Assembly (NCBI RefSeq): GCF_027943255.1 | Contig: NC_072893.1 | Span: 82,529,784 to 82,593,783, forward strand | Direction: 5' to 3' | DNA: 64,000 nucleotides | Origin: Anastrepha obliqua | Lineage: Eukaryota; Arthropoda; Insecta; Diptera; Tephritidae | Shown here: piece by piece, positions 47,061 to 58,532 of the stretch | Layout of the letters: every line of letters begins with the position of its first letter | Numbering within the stretch: the first letter of the stretch is position 1 | Program-made: the position numbers and the translations under genes | Notes under the pieces: generated by a model | Told to the model about the DNA's origin: nothing | The model's input: only the letters and a program-made list of their open reading frames with translations | The model's database searches: none

Positions 47061-48217
47061 GACTCATTTTTGACCTGGGAACTGACTCAGTCCTAGGTGA
47101 CGTTTACCGTTGCGTCACTTACTCTGCAAACCCCAGTCTCAGCGTCAATTTCTCCTGTGAGCGCTTTATTGTTTCGGGTGATTTTTAAGAGCTTTAAATG
47201 AAATAAAAGGAAAGTAACTTTACGAAAATGTGCGCGGTGTTTAAAGTTTGGTTTGGAGAGAATTAATTCATACTTACTTATTTTCAATTATTTTTTAGTA
47301 AATTGTTAATTTATTCCTCCTTTGTATATTTTGTAAAATATTTGTTTTATAATCTGTATAATTACTTTAAACAAACTTTTCGTACCCCACAGCTTTAGAT
47401 GATTAAGGCTCTCTACTTTAAGTCTAATTACGCGTGATTAATTTGACGTTTAGTTGTACTAATTCTTTGTTCTTGCGCATCACTTACTTGCGCCACCAGC
47501 AAAGCATTCTCCGAAGACTTACTGCGCGTGCGCAATAACTACTTAGCTATTCAGTGAGCGTAGCTCATTAAAAGCTGGTATTGGCTCTCTGCTATTGTAA
47601 GGCAATAAAAATGTTATGTTGCTAGCAATAGGAAGGGTATGCGTTGACTTAATTGTTTCTGAGAAACATTTGTGTGGCTTCAAATTGAAATGTTAAACAT
47701 TTGTTTGGAATTCCACCAATGCAATGTATCGATCAACTTTGAATTTTGTCGTTATGTTGGTGGGAAATGTGGTTCAAGGATTTATTGCATTAGGGTGTAC
47801 AATTTTTTATTTGCGCAAACCATTATATTTATGGTCCTTTTCAATAAAAAAAAAACTTGATCATGTGTTTTGATATAAATTTTAGTAGAAACGTTGGTTT
47901 CATTGAAGGAGTTACCAAAATAAAGTCTAAGTGCTGGTTCACACATATAAATATACTGCTGCTGGAGTATAAGAAAAAGTAAACTGAAACCATTTTAAAA
48001 CAAATTTTATAATTTTAAGATTTATTTAATGTGAAAATTTATCGAGTTTTTTGAACTAAAATACCTTGGGTTCTTTTTAGAGCCTCGAAAATTGTCTCGG
48101 CTGTTAATAAAAGCTAAATTAAAAAAAAAATTTTAGGGGTGTTCTTCAAAAATTACAAATAAGACATATTTCCAATAAATTTTTTTTTAACGGATATTTT
48201 AAAATGTAAAATAGGTT
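47061..48217. other. No gene seen
   Basis: 47470-47600 is less AT-rich but has no recognisable content. 48000-48200 is A/T-run rich. Confidence 0.45.
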
Positions 48218-48350
48218 TGGCAAACCGAAACAAAATTGAGAGAGTAACTTTGGCTGCCACGTCATAGGGAATTCGGCAGCAGAATTGCGTTCGCTCATTT
48301 CACATGGATTATTACACTCGTACAGTCAGTCTCTGTTTAGAGGGCAACGA
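48218..48350 (+). repeat. Dispersed repeat family B, copy 1
   Basis: GGTTTGGCAAACCGAAACAA, AGAGTAACTTTGGCTGCCAC, GGGAATTCGGCAGCAGAATT and ATTACACTCGTACAGTCA match 53453-53575 in the same order. No coding capacity. The second copy interrupts a SINE. Confidence 0.6.
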
Positions 48351-48494
48351 AGTAACACGAGTAATGGTTGCGTAGATTTTTTTCGTATATCACCAAGACT
48401 ATCTCAGCCTTTTAGCAATTAACGTAAACAAAACCGCAAAACCGAAAAATTGCTGAAAGCGGGTTAACGGTGTGATATTGGCCACACCTTGGGA

Positions 48495-48715
48495 TTTTTT
48501 TATAACCGACCACCATTCGGCAGACGTAGGTTCGAAACTCCGTGGAACACCAAAATGAAGAAAACGTTTTTTTTCTAATAGCGGTCGGCCCTCGGCAGGT
48601 AATAGCGAACCTCAGAGTGTATTTCTGCCATGAGAAAACTCCTCATAAAAAATATTTTTACGTTCAGAGTCGGCTTAAAACTGTAAGTCGCCCGATTTGT
48701 GGAACAACATCACTA
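48495..48715 (+). mobile_element. SINE copy with decayed head
   Basis: ACCATTCGGCAGACGTAGGT followed by TCGAAACTCCG carries the B-box. Then TCTAATAGCGGTCGGCCCTC, TATTTCTGCCATGAGAAAAC, CAGAGTCGGCTTAAAACTGT and ATTTGTGGAACAACA follow. The A-box region is not clear and the tail after GGAACAACA is lost. Confidence 0.8.
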
Positions 48716-51234
48716 AAAAAAAATATGAATCACCTTAGTCTGTTTTTAAAGCAAAAGAATAATGCTAAGAACGATTAAGAATTGGAGCATTTAATTATTT
48801 TAACTTTAACAAGAGTTAACCAGAGAATTTTTGTAAAATATTAGAAATTTAGAAGATCACAATTAAAATTCAATTTAATTATTCACGCTTTTAACGCAAA
48901 ATTAAACAAATTTCAAATATTTCCGAGAAACCAACATCCAGTCATTAATAAAATTGCATATACAGATATATGATTAATTAAAAGTAGTTGGAGCAAATAA
49001 TAGGTTTTATGAAATTTTAAAACAAATATTTTAAGTAGCGATTTCTGATATCAGCTGTTTATCTGTCAAGCTATTGACAGTGTTGCCTACTCAAACATGT
49101 TTCTGGGTGCGCGTGTTCTGAGATAAAAATACTATCCATGCCGTTCCACTGTTACTTCGCGCACAGCATCAAACGTGATCTTAGCGTAATGCTCGACTTC
49201 TACTTACAAAAAACCTTTTGTATTGCTCTTTTATTCTATGATGTTCCTTACCTTCCTTGATACCGCTGACGATTTGCTACTCTCCACGTAGTCTTCAATT
49301 ACGTCTCTAATTTTATTAAGCTTTTGCTTACATATGTATGTATGTACGAGTATACACGTGTTTTGCAGCATTTCTATTGGTGCCTCAATTTTAATTTACT
49401 TTTCAAACGACGTTAGTTATGTAATTAAAAATCAAACTATGAATGGCCTAAAAATTCTTTTTATTATAGAAAGTCTATTAAAAATAAGCTTTTATCGTCT
49501 GCTTGCATCATACTTTGGAGGCTTCTGAAAAATAATACAACAATAAAGTGCAATCAATTCATATATGAAAGCAGTGAGAGCATTGAGTGTTGTGCTTAAA
49601 CTTTAAAGGAAAGAAACACACAAAACAAAAAAAGTACACTAAAGACTTAAAAGAAAAAATTAGAGTATATAAATTAAAAGCACCGCACAAAGAAAGGCGG
49701 CGCTACTGCAATCTTAACTTATATTATGGCCACAATGCTACTGTTGTAATTGTTGGGCCACAAAAGAGCTATGACTGCTGGAATTTTTGTTATTTCGAAA
49801 AAGTATTTCATATATTTTCTTATTTTCCTTTTTCTGCTTTGTTGCTAATGTTGTTCTTGTATTTTATGCCTTTTGTTGTTGTTATTGTTGCTGCACATTT
49901 TTCTTTGCTATCTGCCTACTACTGACAATGAGTGTCGTCTGCTGCTTGCTACTACGTGATGTGTAGCGCTGATTATTATGTTGTTGCTACTGCTGACTTG
50001 GCTTCTACTCTTCTTCTCGTTCTTCTTCTTTCTTTTCTTCTTAGCCGCCAATTGCTTATCTCAATCACCATTGTTGTTGTACTGCTTCCTATGCTTGACG
50101 GCTTTTTGTTGTTTTAATTGTAATGCGCCGCCAGTGGTTGTTGTTGCTGCTGCTGCCGTTTTTAGCTGATGACGAAAAAATGATGGGTTGGGTGCTCTAA
50201 GCACTTCAGCGCCAGAAATTAACTGCAGCTGACTTTTTCTCTTCATGATTTTCTCGGCTTTTGCCGCGCGCTGACTTCATTTAAACACACTTAAATGAGG
50301 CGAAAAATGATGTTTGTGACTGCTATTAAAAATTTCATTGCATGCTGAGACATGTATGTGCATGTTCATGCATATATGTGCGTGTGCATGTATATGTATG
50401 CATGCATGCATGCAGCGGTACACCCTTTTGAGTGGCTTTGTGGCTTGTGAGTGGCGCCAACGTCTCTAAATGGTCTTTGTCACAGAAATGTTTGTACGTT
50501 TGTAATTATAAGTACTACCTGTCAGTTACTTAAATTTAATTACATGCTTTTTTTAGACATTTTTGCTGCTTGTCAACTTGTTTATAAAATATTTTATTGC
50601 ATGTTGCAAGCATAGTTTGCTAAGTTTTTCTAAGAAAACCATTTTTGCCGACATTTTTGCGCTTTTGCAGTGAGGGACTTATTTTTAAAGTGCAGTGGGG
50701 AAATGTTGGCCAATGTTGGGTTTTAAAAAATACAGTTATGCAATATTGGAAAGTGTTAAATTTGAGACCCATTTCACATGTATTAAACAATAAAATGTAA
50801 CGCTGGACTTACACCAGGGCACTTAGTACTAGTAACCAAATTGGACTATGTTCTATGTTTTGAAAAATTTGTAATGCGAAAAACAATCAATATATATGAG
50901 ATTATTTTTCAATTTTCTTTCTCAATATCCAATGGAAAAGTCAGAGAAAGAGTCTACATCGCTACAGTACAAGAATGATAGAAAGAAGATTGCGCCCATC
51001 AGAGAGTACGTGACGTCACGTTTCCCCAAGTTGTGCAGTATTGCCAACCATTTGCTCTTCGCAATAAATTTAGTGCTTTTTTATACGTGTTTCTCTTTTT
51101 TTTTAATTTAAAGCTACCGAAACTTTAAGTAAAACAAAAACTGTATTATTATACAAAAGAATATTAAAAAAGGCCACTCTGAGAAGATTTTAGTGATAAT
51201 GAAAAGTAGTTGGTTCTTATAAAATTTGATATTT
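48716..51234. other. No gene recognised; low-complexity stretches
   Basis: 49840-50170 is rich in TTG/TGC/TTC trinucleotides on the plus strand (CAA/GCA/GAA on minus). A short minus frame there would be Gln/Ala/Thr/Asn-rich, as in fly low-complexity protein or UTR sequence, but there is no support for a gene. 50350-50414 is an alternating purine-pyrimidine TGCA/TGTA tract. Confidence 0.45.
50350..50414. repeat. Alternating purine-pyrimidine simple repeat
   Basis: TG/CA/TA dinucleotides in series, ending in about four ATGC units (TATGCATGCATGCATGCAG). Such tracts can adopt Z-DNA-like structure; that is known of the sequence class and not shown here. Confidence 0.7.
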
Positions 51235-51960
51235 TGAAAGTGTGAATTTAATTTTTTTCCCCTTTTGAGGTTATGCAAAAATATTAAATGTCCCTCTCTC
51301 AACTCTTCCTAAGATTTAAAACATTTTTACACATTTTAAAAGGCGTTTGAATTTACTGATTGTGGATTAAAACAATAGAGGTGTAATCGTTCTTCCCGGC
51401 CATCAATCCTTAGTGGGACATAGGGCATCAAGAGGTGTATTCATTATAAAAATAAGCCACAAAATTCCAGAAAATACTAAAGAAACCATACTGACGTTTT
51501 TAAAAAAAAGAGTACCTTATCTAGAGTACCTTATCTAGTTACATAATGTCAAATATAGCAAATAAGTTGTCCCCTTAACAAAATAGTCTCGCTTAACAAA
51601 AAAAACTCATAGATTATATTGTACATTAGAATAACACCTTTATTTAAAAAAACCCGCATATTTTAAAGACAATTTGTCACGCATACAAAGTTCTTTAATG
51701 GATTCAATAAGAATTTGGTGTTTTATTTGGGCATTTTAGTGTGTTTTTATATCCAAAGCTAGGCAACACTGCAGTAGCGAGAGAGGGATTTGACTGCCGA
51801 AAGCAGAAGAACACCAACAACAGCTGCAATCGCGGGCAATGCCACCAGATGTTAAAAAAAAGTAAAGCTAAATAAAATTGAGTGAATTATTTAAATATTT
51901 ATTAAAAAAGTATATTTTACAAAATTATAAACATTACATTTTAATTAGAACAGGCTAGAA
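51235..51960 (+). repeat. Dispersed repeat family A, copy 4
   Basis: Its first ~390 bp align with 25490-25860 (AGGTTATGCAAAAATATTAA, AACAATAGAGGTGTAATCGT, AGAGGTGTATTCATTATAAA, AGAGTACCTTATCTAG, the last word duplicated in tandem here). Its end (ATAAACATTACATTTTAATT, AGAACAGGCT) aligns with 27300-27330 beyond the mariner in copy 1. The middle (51640-51890) is different and may be an insertion. Confidence 0.7.
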
Positions 51961-52226
51961 AAATGTCATGAAGAAAGAACTAAAACTCCGAGACTAAATA
52001 ACAAAAAAAAAAACTGCCAAATCAAGTTACGAAAATGGTAATCTGGCCATACTGAAGCTAATATCACGTAACTCGTTGTCAAATTCGCTGAGAGCAAAGT
52101 AACGTAGGTGTCATCTCAGTATTCTTTCCATCATGATTACAGTATAACGCTTTGTTCAAAAGCGTGGCTGATACACAGGACGAATTCGAAAACTACAAAA
52201 ACAAATTTTTTGCAATCTCAAATATA

Positions 52227-53050
52227 CAGTATCTGTTAGATAAAAGGAACCACGATTATTCATGAAGTATAAAAGATATTTATTTAACAATTTTTTACAT
52301 GAAAATATGTACAAAACTACGAACCGCAATTACTCAATGAGCCGTGTAGTCTGCATCGTTGTCGAGTATAGCCTGGCCTCTTCTTCATATTTTGAACCAG
52401 CTTTTTGCGTAGCTCCTTGATAAATAGGACTAGATTTTGCGAACTTGATGCAAGAGTTGCTTTAAATCATAGACTGTCCTTCCGGCAAGATGCTTTTTCA
52501 TAGTTCGCCACACATTTTCAATGTGATTGGCGTCGGGGATTGGGAAGGCCAGTCCAATACTGTGACGCCATTTTCTTATTTTGTTGTATCTCAGTGTGTA
52601 TTTCTGAGAACAGTGGTTTTGATGATGTGGGACGGTAGGGATATGTTCGCCCCATTCAGTCGACGTTTAATGGTGTTGATAATCACAAGAACTGATCGTG
52701 CTTTGTCGTCACTCGCTTCAAGCCGCGCTCGGAAAAGTCATCAACATTTTTGTAAACCACTGATTCCTCATCACAATAAACTTTTTTGATTTTTTAATTA
52801 ATTTTGCAGCCGCGGCGTAAGATAATTTCGGCCCTTTCGAATGCGTGCATAAAAATACCGCCTCAAAACGCTTCGCGTACTTCTCACTCATTTTGGTTTG
52901 GTTAGGTTTACGGGAAAGTTTTGAACGACACTAATCTCAGTTAGCACTGACGTTTTAGCCCTTGAATACGAGTACTATGCAGCAAAAAGTAGAACGAAAT
53001 ATATCTTGAAGTTACAAGAAAAACCCGGTTCTTTTACGACATGCATCGGA
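52227..53050 (-). mobile_element. Deleted Tc1-like element
   Basis: The left end is TA-CAGTATCTGTTAGATAAAAG (TA at 52225-52226). The right end near 53050 has a weakly matching inverted stretch (GTCGTAAAAGAACCGG), so the right border is uncertain. It contains a Tc1-like transposase remnant on the minus strand. Confidence 0.6.
52325..52891 (-). pseudogene. Tc1-like transposase, N- and C-terminal parts joined by deletion
   Basis: ATG at 52891: MSEKYAKRFEAVFLCTHSKG, then PKLSYAAAAKLIKKSKKF, a typical Tc1-type N-terminal HTH. Frame changes lead to VVYKNVDDFSERGLKRVTTK and INTIKRRLNGANIS (second HTH). The catalytic core is mostly gone. The end reads ENGVTVLDWPSQSPDANHIE, ENVWRTMKKHLAG (catalytic Glu), then LRKKLVQNMKKRPG. 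The first catalytic Asp and the DNDPKH-type Asp are missing. It is a different copy type from the remnant at 25060. Confidence 0.82.
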
Positions 53051-53344
53051 CAATTGTTAGCAGGACAAGGAATAGTAGGTTAAAGGTTGATAAATGACAA
53101 AATAGAGCAATTCTGGTCTCAATTCATGATAATATCAAAGTGAGTACCGTCAATGCTATTCCAACAAATTTTATTTTGATTTCCGAAAAAGTGGTTTGCA
53201 TATGGAAGACTTGCGAGAAATGTTCAGTTATTATTAAAGTCCGAAATATTATTACTATTTTGAAAATTTGATATATAGTGTTCTATTAGTCGGCACAGGC
53301 TTAGCTAAATTGGTTGGCATATTATCACCAAAATATAGCAAATG

Positions 53345-53812
53345 GTTTTTTCTAATAGCGGTCGCTCCTCGGCAAGCAATGGCAAACCCCCGATAGTATT
53401 TCTGCCATGTGAAAGCTCCTCATAAAAAACCAATGATGATACATTACAAGGTTTGGTCAGCCGAAGCAAAATTGGGGAGTAACTTCGACTGCTACCTTAT
53501 TGGGTACTCGGCAACAGAATTCTGCCACACTTCACACGTGATCACACACTCGTCCAATCATTCGTTGTTCAGTATTATGAATATAGGCTATGTTGAAATC
53601 ACCAACACAATCTTAGTTTTTTCGTGAAGAAATCGTTGTCATAACTTCGGTTACATCAACCAATCAGCTTTCAAATTTGCTGAGAGCCGTCTGTCGTTCG
53701 GAGGCAGCATACGACTTTGGTTTACTCTATTTGTGGAATATAGCAAGACACTCGTCGCAAATAAGGGGAGGAGATCGGCCAAACAAACAGGAAGAGATGT
53801 ATTTGCCAATTA
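53345..53812 (+). mobile_element. SINE copy split by repeat B
   Basis: The left part 53345-53432 has TCTAATAGCGGTCGCTCCTC, GCAATGGCAAACCCCCG and AAAGCTCCTCATAAAAA. The right part from 53689 has TGTCGTTCGGAGGCAGC, CTATTTGTGGAATATAGCAA and GGAGGAGATCGGCCAAACA, ending GTATTTGCCAATTATATA. The tRNA-like head is missing. About 255 bp of repeat B sits between. Confidence 0.8.
53433..53688 (+). repeat. Dispersed repeat family B, copy 2, inserted in a SINE
   Basis: AAGGTTTGGTCAGCCGAAGC, AGTAACTTCGACTGCTACCT, GGGTACTCGGCAACAGAATT and CACACTCGTCCAATCA match copy 1 at 48218. Because it interrupts the SINE it must have moved as a unit. Its last part (TTTCAAATTTGCTGAGAG) also resembles 52072-52093 (GTCAAATTCGCTGAGAGC). 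Confidence 0.6.
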
Positions 53813-54990
53813 TATATATATATTTCTTTTATGCCTTTTAGGCTCTTCGAAAATCAGGATATATTTTAATAGCTCCAGAACAATTTTTAAACTGGTAGAC
53901 GACCAATGTAGGGAATTTTCCTCTATATAACTTCCACATTTATGTTCCTTATAATGAGAATAGCAGAGTTTTTCAGAATATGTAAAAAAAATATGCAAAA
54001 AGCATATCTGGTATATATATAATATATTTTTATTTGAGTTTTGCGAATGCGTACCTATGTAAAGGTACAGCTTAAGTTGCTGTTTAAACTGAATTTTGTA
54101 GGCGTACCAAAATATTATATGTACTTTGTTAAAATTTGCAAAACCGTGTCGTGTGAAAAGTTCAATTGCTGTGCGCGACGATAAATTAAGTCCGCACAAT
54201 CTGGACGAAAACGTATGATTGCAGTCACGTTTTTAACCTACCCAGTTTCTTCAAATTTCTGCACCTTACGTGGAAAGTTAAAGGATAACTTCTGAATTTG
54301 AAATTATCAAGTTCGAAATGCGTCTCATATCAAAAGATAATTTTCTCTGTTATTCCTAGACCGAAGCTTCATTCCGCGCACATATGGTCTGCTAATTTTA
54401 AATGTAGCCTATAAGAAATTTTTTTTTGTTGACTAATTTATTATTTCAATAAATAAAATAAAATACAAAATAAATAAATTGAAAAAAAATTAATGTTTTC
54501 TCCATCTATAAGTGTAGTTCCGTGCAGTTCTTTAGTCCGAATTTGCTACAAATTGCTTCGTGGCAGTCTCATTTGTTGAAAAAGATGTTGAATAAGGAAG
54601 GAAAAATCCTGTCGGCATGCTCATGAATTGTGTGATGGTTTTATTCGACTGAACTGCAGGAACACGCAGATCGATTCTGGGTTTGAACAGGCTCTGAAGC
54701 TTAACATTTTTCGATTAATCGAATTAAGCCAATATTTTCCTAACTTTCCCAGACATCTTTCACCATTTCTGTAGTGGTCTTTAGTAAAGAATGAATGGTG
54801 AATGGTGCGTTGATTCAATTCTCCGCACCGATCAACAGAAAAAAATTTGCGCTGAATTTCAATTAACCAGTCTAAATGAAAATCTGATGTCAAAAGCATT
54901 AAATTGCTTAAGTAATAAAAATTATGAAAAAACGAGCAACAAGATCATAAAAAATTTTAGTTTTGAAAAATAACAAAAAAAATCATTTTT
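53813..54990. other. No gene seen
   Basis: Begins with a TA microsatellite (53806-53822). The long minus frame at 53810-54199 is AT-rich Tyr/Lys/Asn sequence without domains. Confidence 0.5.
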
Positions 54991-55005
54991 GGAAAATTAA
55001 ACAAT

Positions 55006-55500
55006 TTAATTAAATTCCAGGCTTCATGGAGAATCTGTTACCATAAGCAAGTTAAACCTTTAACGAAAATTGCCAAAGAAACACTAAACAAAATTTTATC
55101 AAAAATTAAAAAAACTATATTTAATTTATTAGGGGAGTAACGATTTGGTAAACTGCAAAACAAAAACTTGTCCAAATTTACGAAATTTAATTAAATTTCC
55201 GGCCTTAGTGGCCATTGTGTTGCCATAGCAATTTAAACTGATAACGAAAATTATGAAAAAAAACTGGACACAAAATTTTATTGGGAAAGAACCACTAAAG
55301 TAAAAATTTTATTAAAAATTAAAAATCAGATTTAATTTATTAGGGAAGAAACGATTTGGTAAACTACGAAACAAAAAGTTTTCCAAATTTAAGAAACTTA
55401 ATTAAATTTCTGGTTTTAAAGGAAAATCTGGAAATAAAATTTTATCTAAAATTTAGTAATCAAATTTAAGTTATTAAGGGAGCAAAAATTTGGCAGAAAA
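55006..55500 (+). repeat. Degenerate tandem repeat, unit about 180-210 bp
   Basis: The start word TTAATTAAATTxCxGG occurs at 55006, 55187 and 55398. Each unit contains ACGAAAATT, ACAAAATTTTAT, AAAAATTAAAAA, ATTTAATTTATTAGGG, GAGTAACGATTTGGTAAACT and TCCAAATTTA in order. The third unit is incomplete and more diverged. The extra ~30 bp in the second unit explains the longer spacing. Confidence 0.75.
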
Positions 55501-57692
55501 AATCAAAGTTTGCAATTAAAAAAAAGTTGTTAAATTTAATAGAAAAATCGTTTTATTTAATTATTTCCCATAACTCCCGTTATCATCACAATTGGTCTCC
55601 GCATAACATCCAATGCATAAGCTTTCATGGGCCGATGTCCAAAATGAGGTCAATTTTTGTTTCTGTTTTTGTTTTTGTTTTTTTTTTGTTTTTTTTTTTT
55701 GTTGGCCCCGTTTTGAAGCTTCGAAATATTAAATTTTCGCTTCAGTTTTTCGCCATTTGCTATTGTTTTACCATTGCCATCTTTATTTGATTTTCAAATT
55801 GTTTTCTCTCTTTAATTCTTATTTACTTCAGTTTTTATTTCGCCCATTACGTCTGAGCGTGCTTTTGAATGAGTGAAACGTCAATAAAATGTAATTAAAT
55901 AAAAATGCCAAGCCACTCGATGCAAATAAAATTGCTTACACGCCCGCACATAATGCATTCATTGAATGGCGGTAGCAGTGCCACTCTGATATGCAGCTGA
56001 TGCGAGTTATTGCATTCACTACTTTTGCATATAAGTACGTACATGCATACATCCACGCGTTTACATGACAGCACCTGCACTGCCGCGATTACGTTGCCAC
56101 GCATGCGTTGAATGCGAAGCGAGTGTGAAATTTGCGTGAAATTTTCATGAAAAAGATATAAATTTTTCTTTCATTATTAAGCCATACAAAACGTCGATTT
56201 TCATATACGAGTACCTACATATGTGTGAATGGATGTGTTTTCATGCATTCAAATATTCGTTCAAACACGCCACTCGCCTGTACTTACAATAAATGAGTCG
56301 CATGAATGCACTCACTCTCTTGTTTGATATTCCACACAAATTTCACCATTCCCAAAGAAAATCCTTTTGAAAGCGTCTGTTTGTGGTTGAATACAATTTT
56401 TATTAAAAGTGTGAACGAACAAACGGTATAAAAATAGTATAAATTAACTCGGCATAAAGCGGAAAAGGAAGAAAGGGTAATGGATGTATATTTGTAAGTA
56501 AATGTACTGAAAAGGAAAATGTGTTCAAGTCCGACTTTGCCAATTTGCAGAAGAGGACTTTTAAAATTGTAACTAGAAACATTTTTATTTTAAAAAAAAT
56601 TTGTTGGTTGCGTCAGCAAACGTACTCTTATACCTATTATGCGCGCTTGCAAATCGATCTCAGTGTCGTGCATTAGTAAGCAGATGCAGAGTATTTTTCA
56701 CTGGATTGCTGTACGTAGTTGAATATAATTAGAAAAGTGTTGGGAATACAATAACTTACAGAGATTACCAAGCATGTCATTCAAAAATGACAAAAAAAAA
56801 CATGTCTTCCTAAAAATTCTTAAGAAAGAAATATTTCTTTTTTCCAAAAATTTGTTCAAAAAGAGTATTTTATCTTAAGCGATTATAAACAGTTAAAAGG
56901 CCGAAAAAAACGAATTTGCCAGAATTTTTTCTGAGAAAACTTTTAAATTTATTGATCTAAAAATTTTTACACATATTATGTTATCTTTTAACAGTATTTT
57001 GAAACTTGGTATTAGTAAAAATATTTATTGGAAAAGAGCTACAGCTGATCTCCGGGAGCTCCTCTCGAAAAAGACGTTTTGCGGTGACCACTATATCTCT
57101 GGATCCTCTGAAATTAAAAAACCAAACAGATTTCGTTAAAGTAATGTTAAATCTAGTAATCAAATGAAGGAATAAGCAAAATAAATTTTTTGGACAAAAT
57201 AGCGGTTTCTCAAAAAAAAAAACAGGAATTTTTGACCAAAATTTCGGTCTTAAATTGTTTATACAAAAAATATTTATCGGTGAGAAAAAAATCTTCGATT
57301 AATTACTAAAACTTTTAAAACACAATTTTGAGAAAAACGTGTTTAAAGTTTGAAAAGCAATTTACAAGAAGAAAAAAAAATTACAAAAGTATTGATTTAT
57401 TCGAAAGAGCAAACTTTCCTATTATTTATAGAATACGATTTCTTTCATATAACTGTCTGGACTGGCATCGTATTATCGCATGTTGTTGACACAGTTTTCT
57501 AAGACCTTGATGATGGTTTCTGGCTTTATCTCACAAATGGTTTGCTCGATATTCCCCTGAAAGTCCTGATTTATGAATGTATTGCTCACACAATGTTGGT
57601 CTTTTAGTCCCGTGGTGGTCTTAATCTATGTAAGCTTGTCAAACTACCGAATAAATAAATCATAATTTTTATTTTTTCTCGTTGAAATATTA
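55501..57692. other. No gene seen
   Basis: TTTTTGTTTTTG-type T-rich tract at 55655-55705. 57180-57390 has long A runs with GAGAAAAACG words similar to 12670 and 61215. No genes seen. Confidence 0.5.
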
Positions 57693-58090
57693 GTTTGGGG
57701 AAATATAAACCAATTATTTTCTCGGTAAATGGCTATAGTGATCGATATCTCGTAAAGTATCGAATTATTTTGCTGTTTTTTGTTTCCATTTGTCCATTCA
57801 GTTTTACAGGGTGTTAACAATGGAAGTCAACAAAGACAAAATTCGCTACATTCAAGCCATTGTGAATGCTGTTTATGGTGCTGATACTGTAACAGCTAAT
57901 TACGTGTGAATTCGGTTTCGTCGATTACGTTCAGACATTTTCGATGTTAATGGAAATTTCGATTATGTCGATAAAATCACAAAAAGAACCGAAGTTCAGC
58001 AGCATTTTAGTAATCGTAGCATCCCCCAGGAGCTAAAGATCGATCGTAGAACAGTTTAAAAAACTTTCGCGAAAATTTTACACAAAAATA
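57693..58090 (+). mobile_element. Mariner 5' fragment
   Basis: A TA at 57691-57692 is followed by GTTTGGGGAAATATAAACC, a plausible outer end. Then comes a 5' UTR with CGATATCTCGTAAAGTATCG and the start of a mariner gene. No right half or matching TIR was found downstream, so it is truncated. Confidence 0.6.
57820..58080 (+). pseudogene. Mariner transposase N-terminal remnant
   Basis: ATG 57820: MEVNKDKIRYIQAIVNAVYG, then ADTVTANYV, a stop, IRFRRLRSDIFDVNGNF, VDKITK, then HFSNRSIPQELKIDRRTV and another stop. Layout (N-terminal HTH, FRRFRSG-like block, SIAQELKI-type second HTH) is that of cecropia/mellifera-like mariners such as the one at 26185. About 12 residues are missing near the start and stops replace conserved residues. 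The catalytic domain is absent. Confidence 0.75.
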
Positions 58091-58464
58091 TTGGATTTCT
58101 TTTTCCCCATTATACTCGTAGTTGATCTTATTTACTGAATCGCTTACAACTTAATCTAAGTCTGTCAGCAAATTTTTGTTTTTTAATCAAATTTTACTGC
58201 TTACTAGCCCCTTGTATGGGCTCTGTTTGATCTGTGTAAGTTTCTCCATTTAACTCGAAACGTTCTCTTGGTCCTGGACGTGATATGTCGATTGTGTGTT
58301 CGAGAGCAATGGCAAGAGGGTGCGGGGGGATATGTAATCCGTAATACGAACCGCAGATGGCTTTCTTTTCTGAAGAGCCTTTTGCAATAAAAACATACTC
58401 GGATGCTTGCCTGCTGAGGGCCGACAACTATGATTTCAGAAAATAATTTTCAATTATTTGGTGT
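58091..58464. other. No gene seen
   Basis: A 77-codon minus frame at 58194-58427 has no recognisable domain. Confidence 0.4.
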
Positions 58465-58532
58465 TTCATGCCCAAGTTTAGAATCTGTGCACTACCCATT
58501 AGTAGTCAGGCACCATTCGGCTATGGCTGCCG
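58465..58532 (-). mobile_element. SINE head fragment
   Basis: The minus strand reads CGGCAGCCATAGCCGAATGG followed by TGCCTGACTACTAATGGG, the tRNA-like head with A-box. The B-box position is degenerate (GTGCACAGATTC). The rest of the SINE is missing. Confidence 0.65.

Noticed and set aside
50061..50246. Minus frame with Ala/Thr/Gln/Asn runs, like a fly low-complexity protein
   Set aside because: Composition follows from trinucleotide repeats; no splice sites or conserved domain to support a gene.
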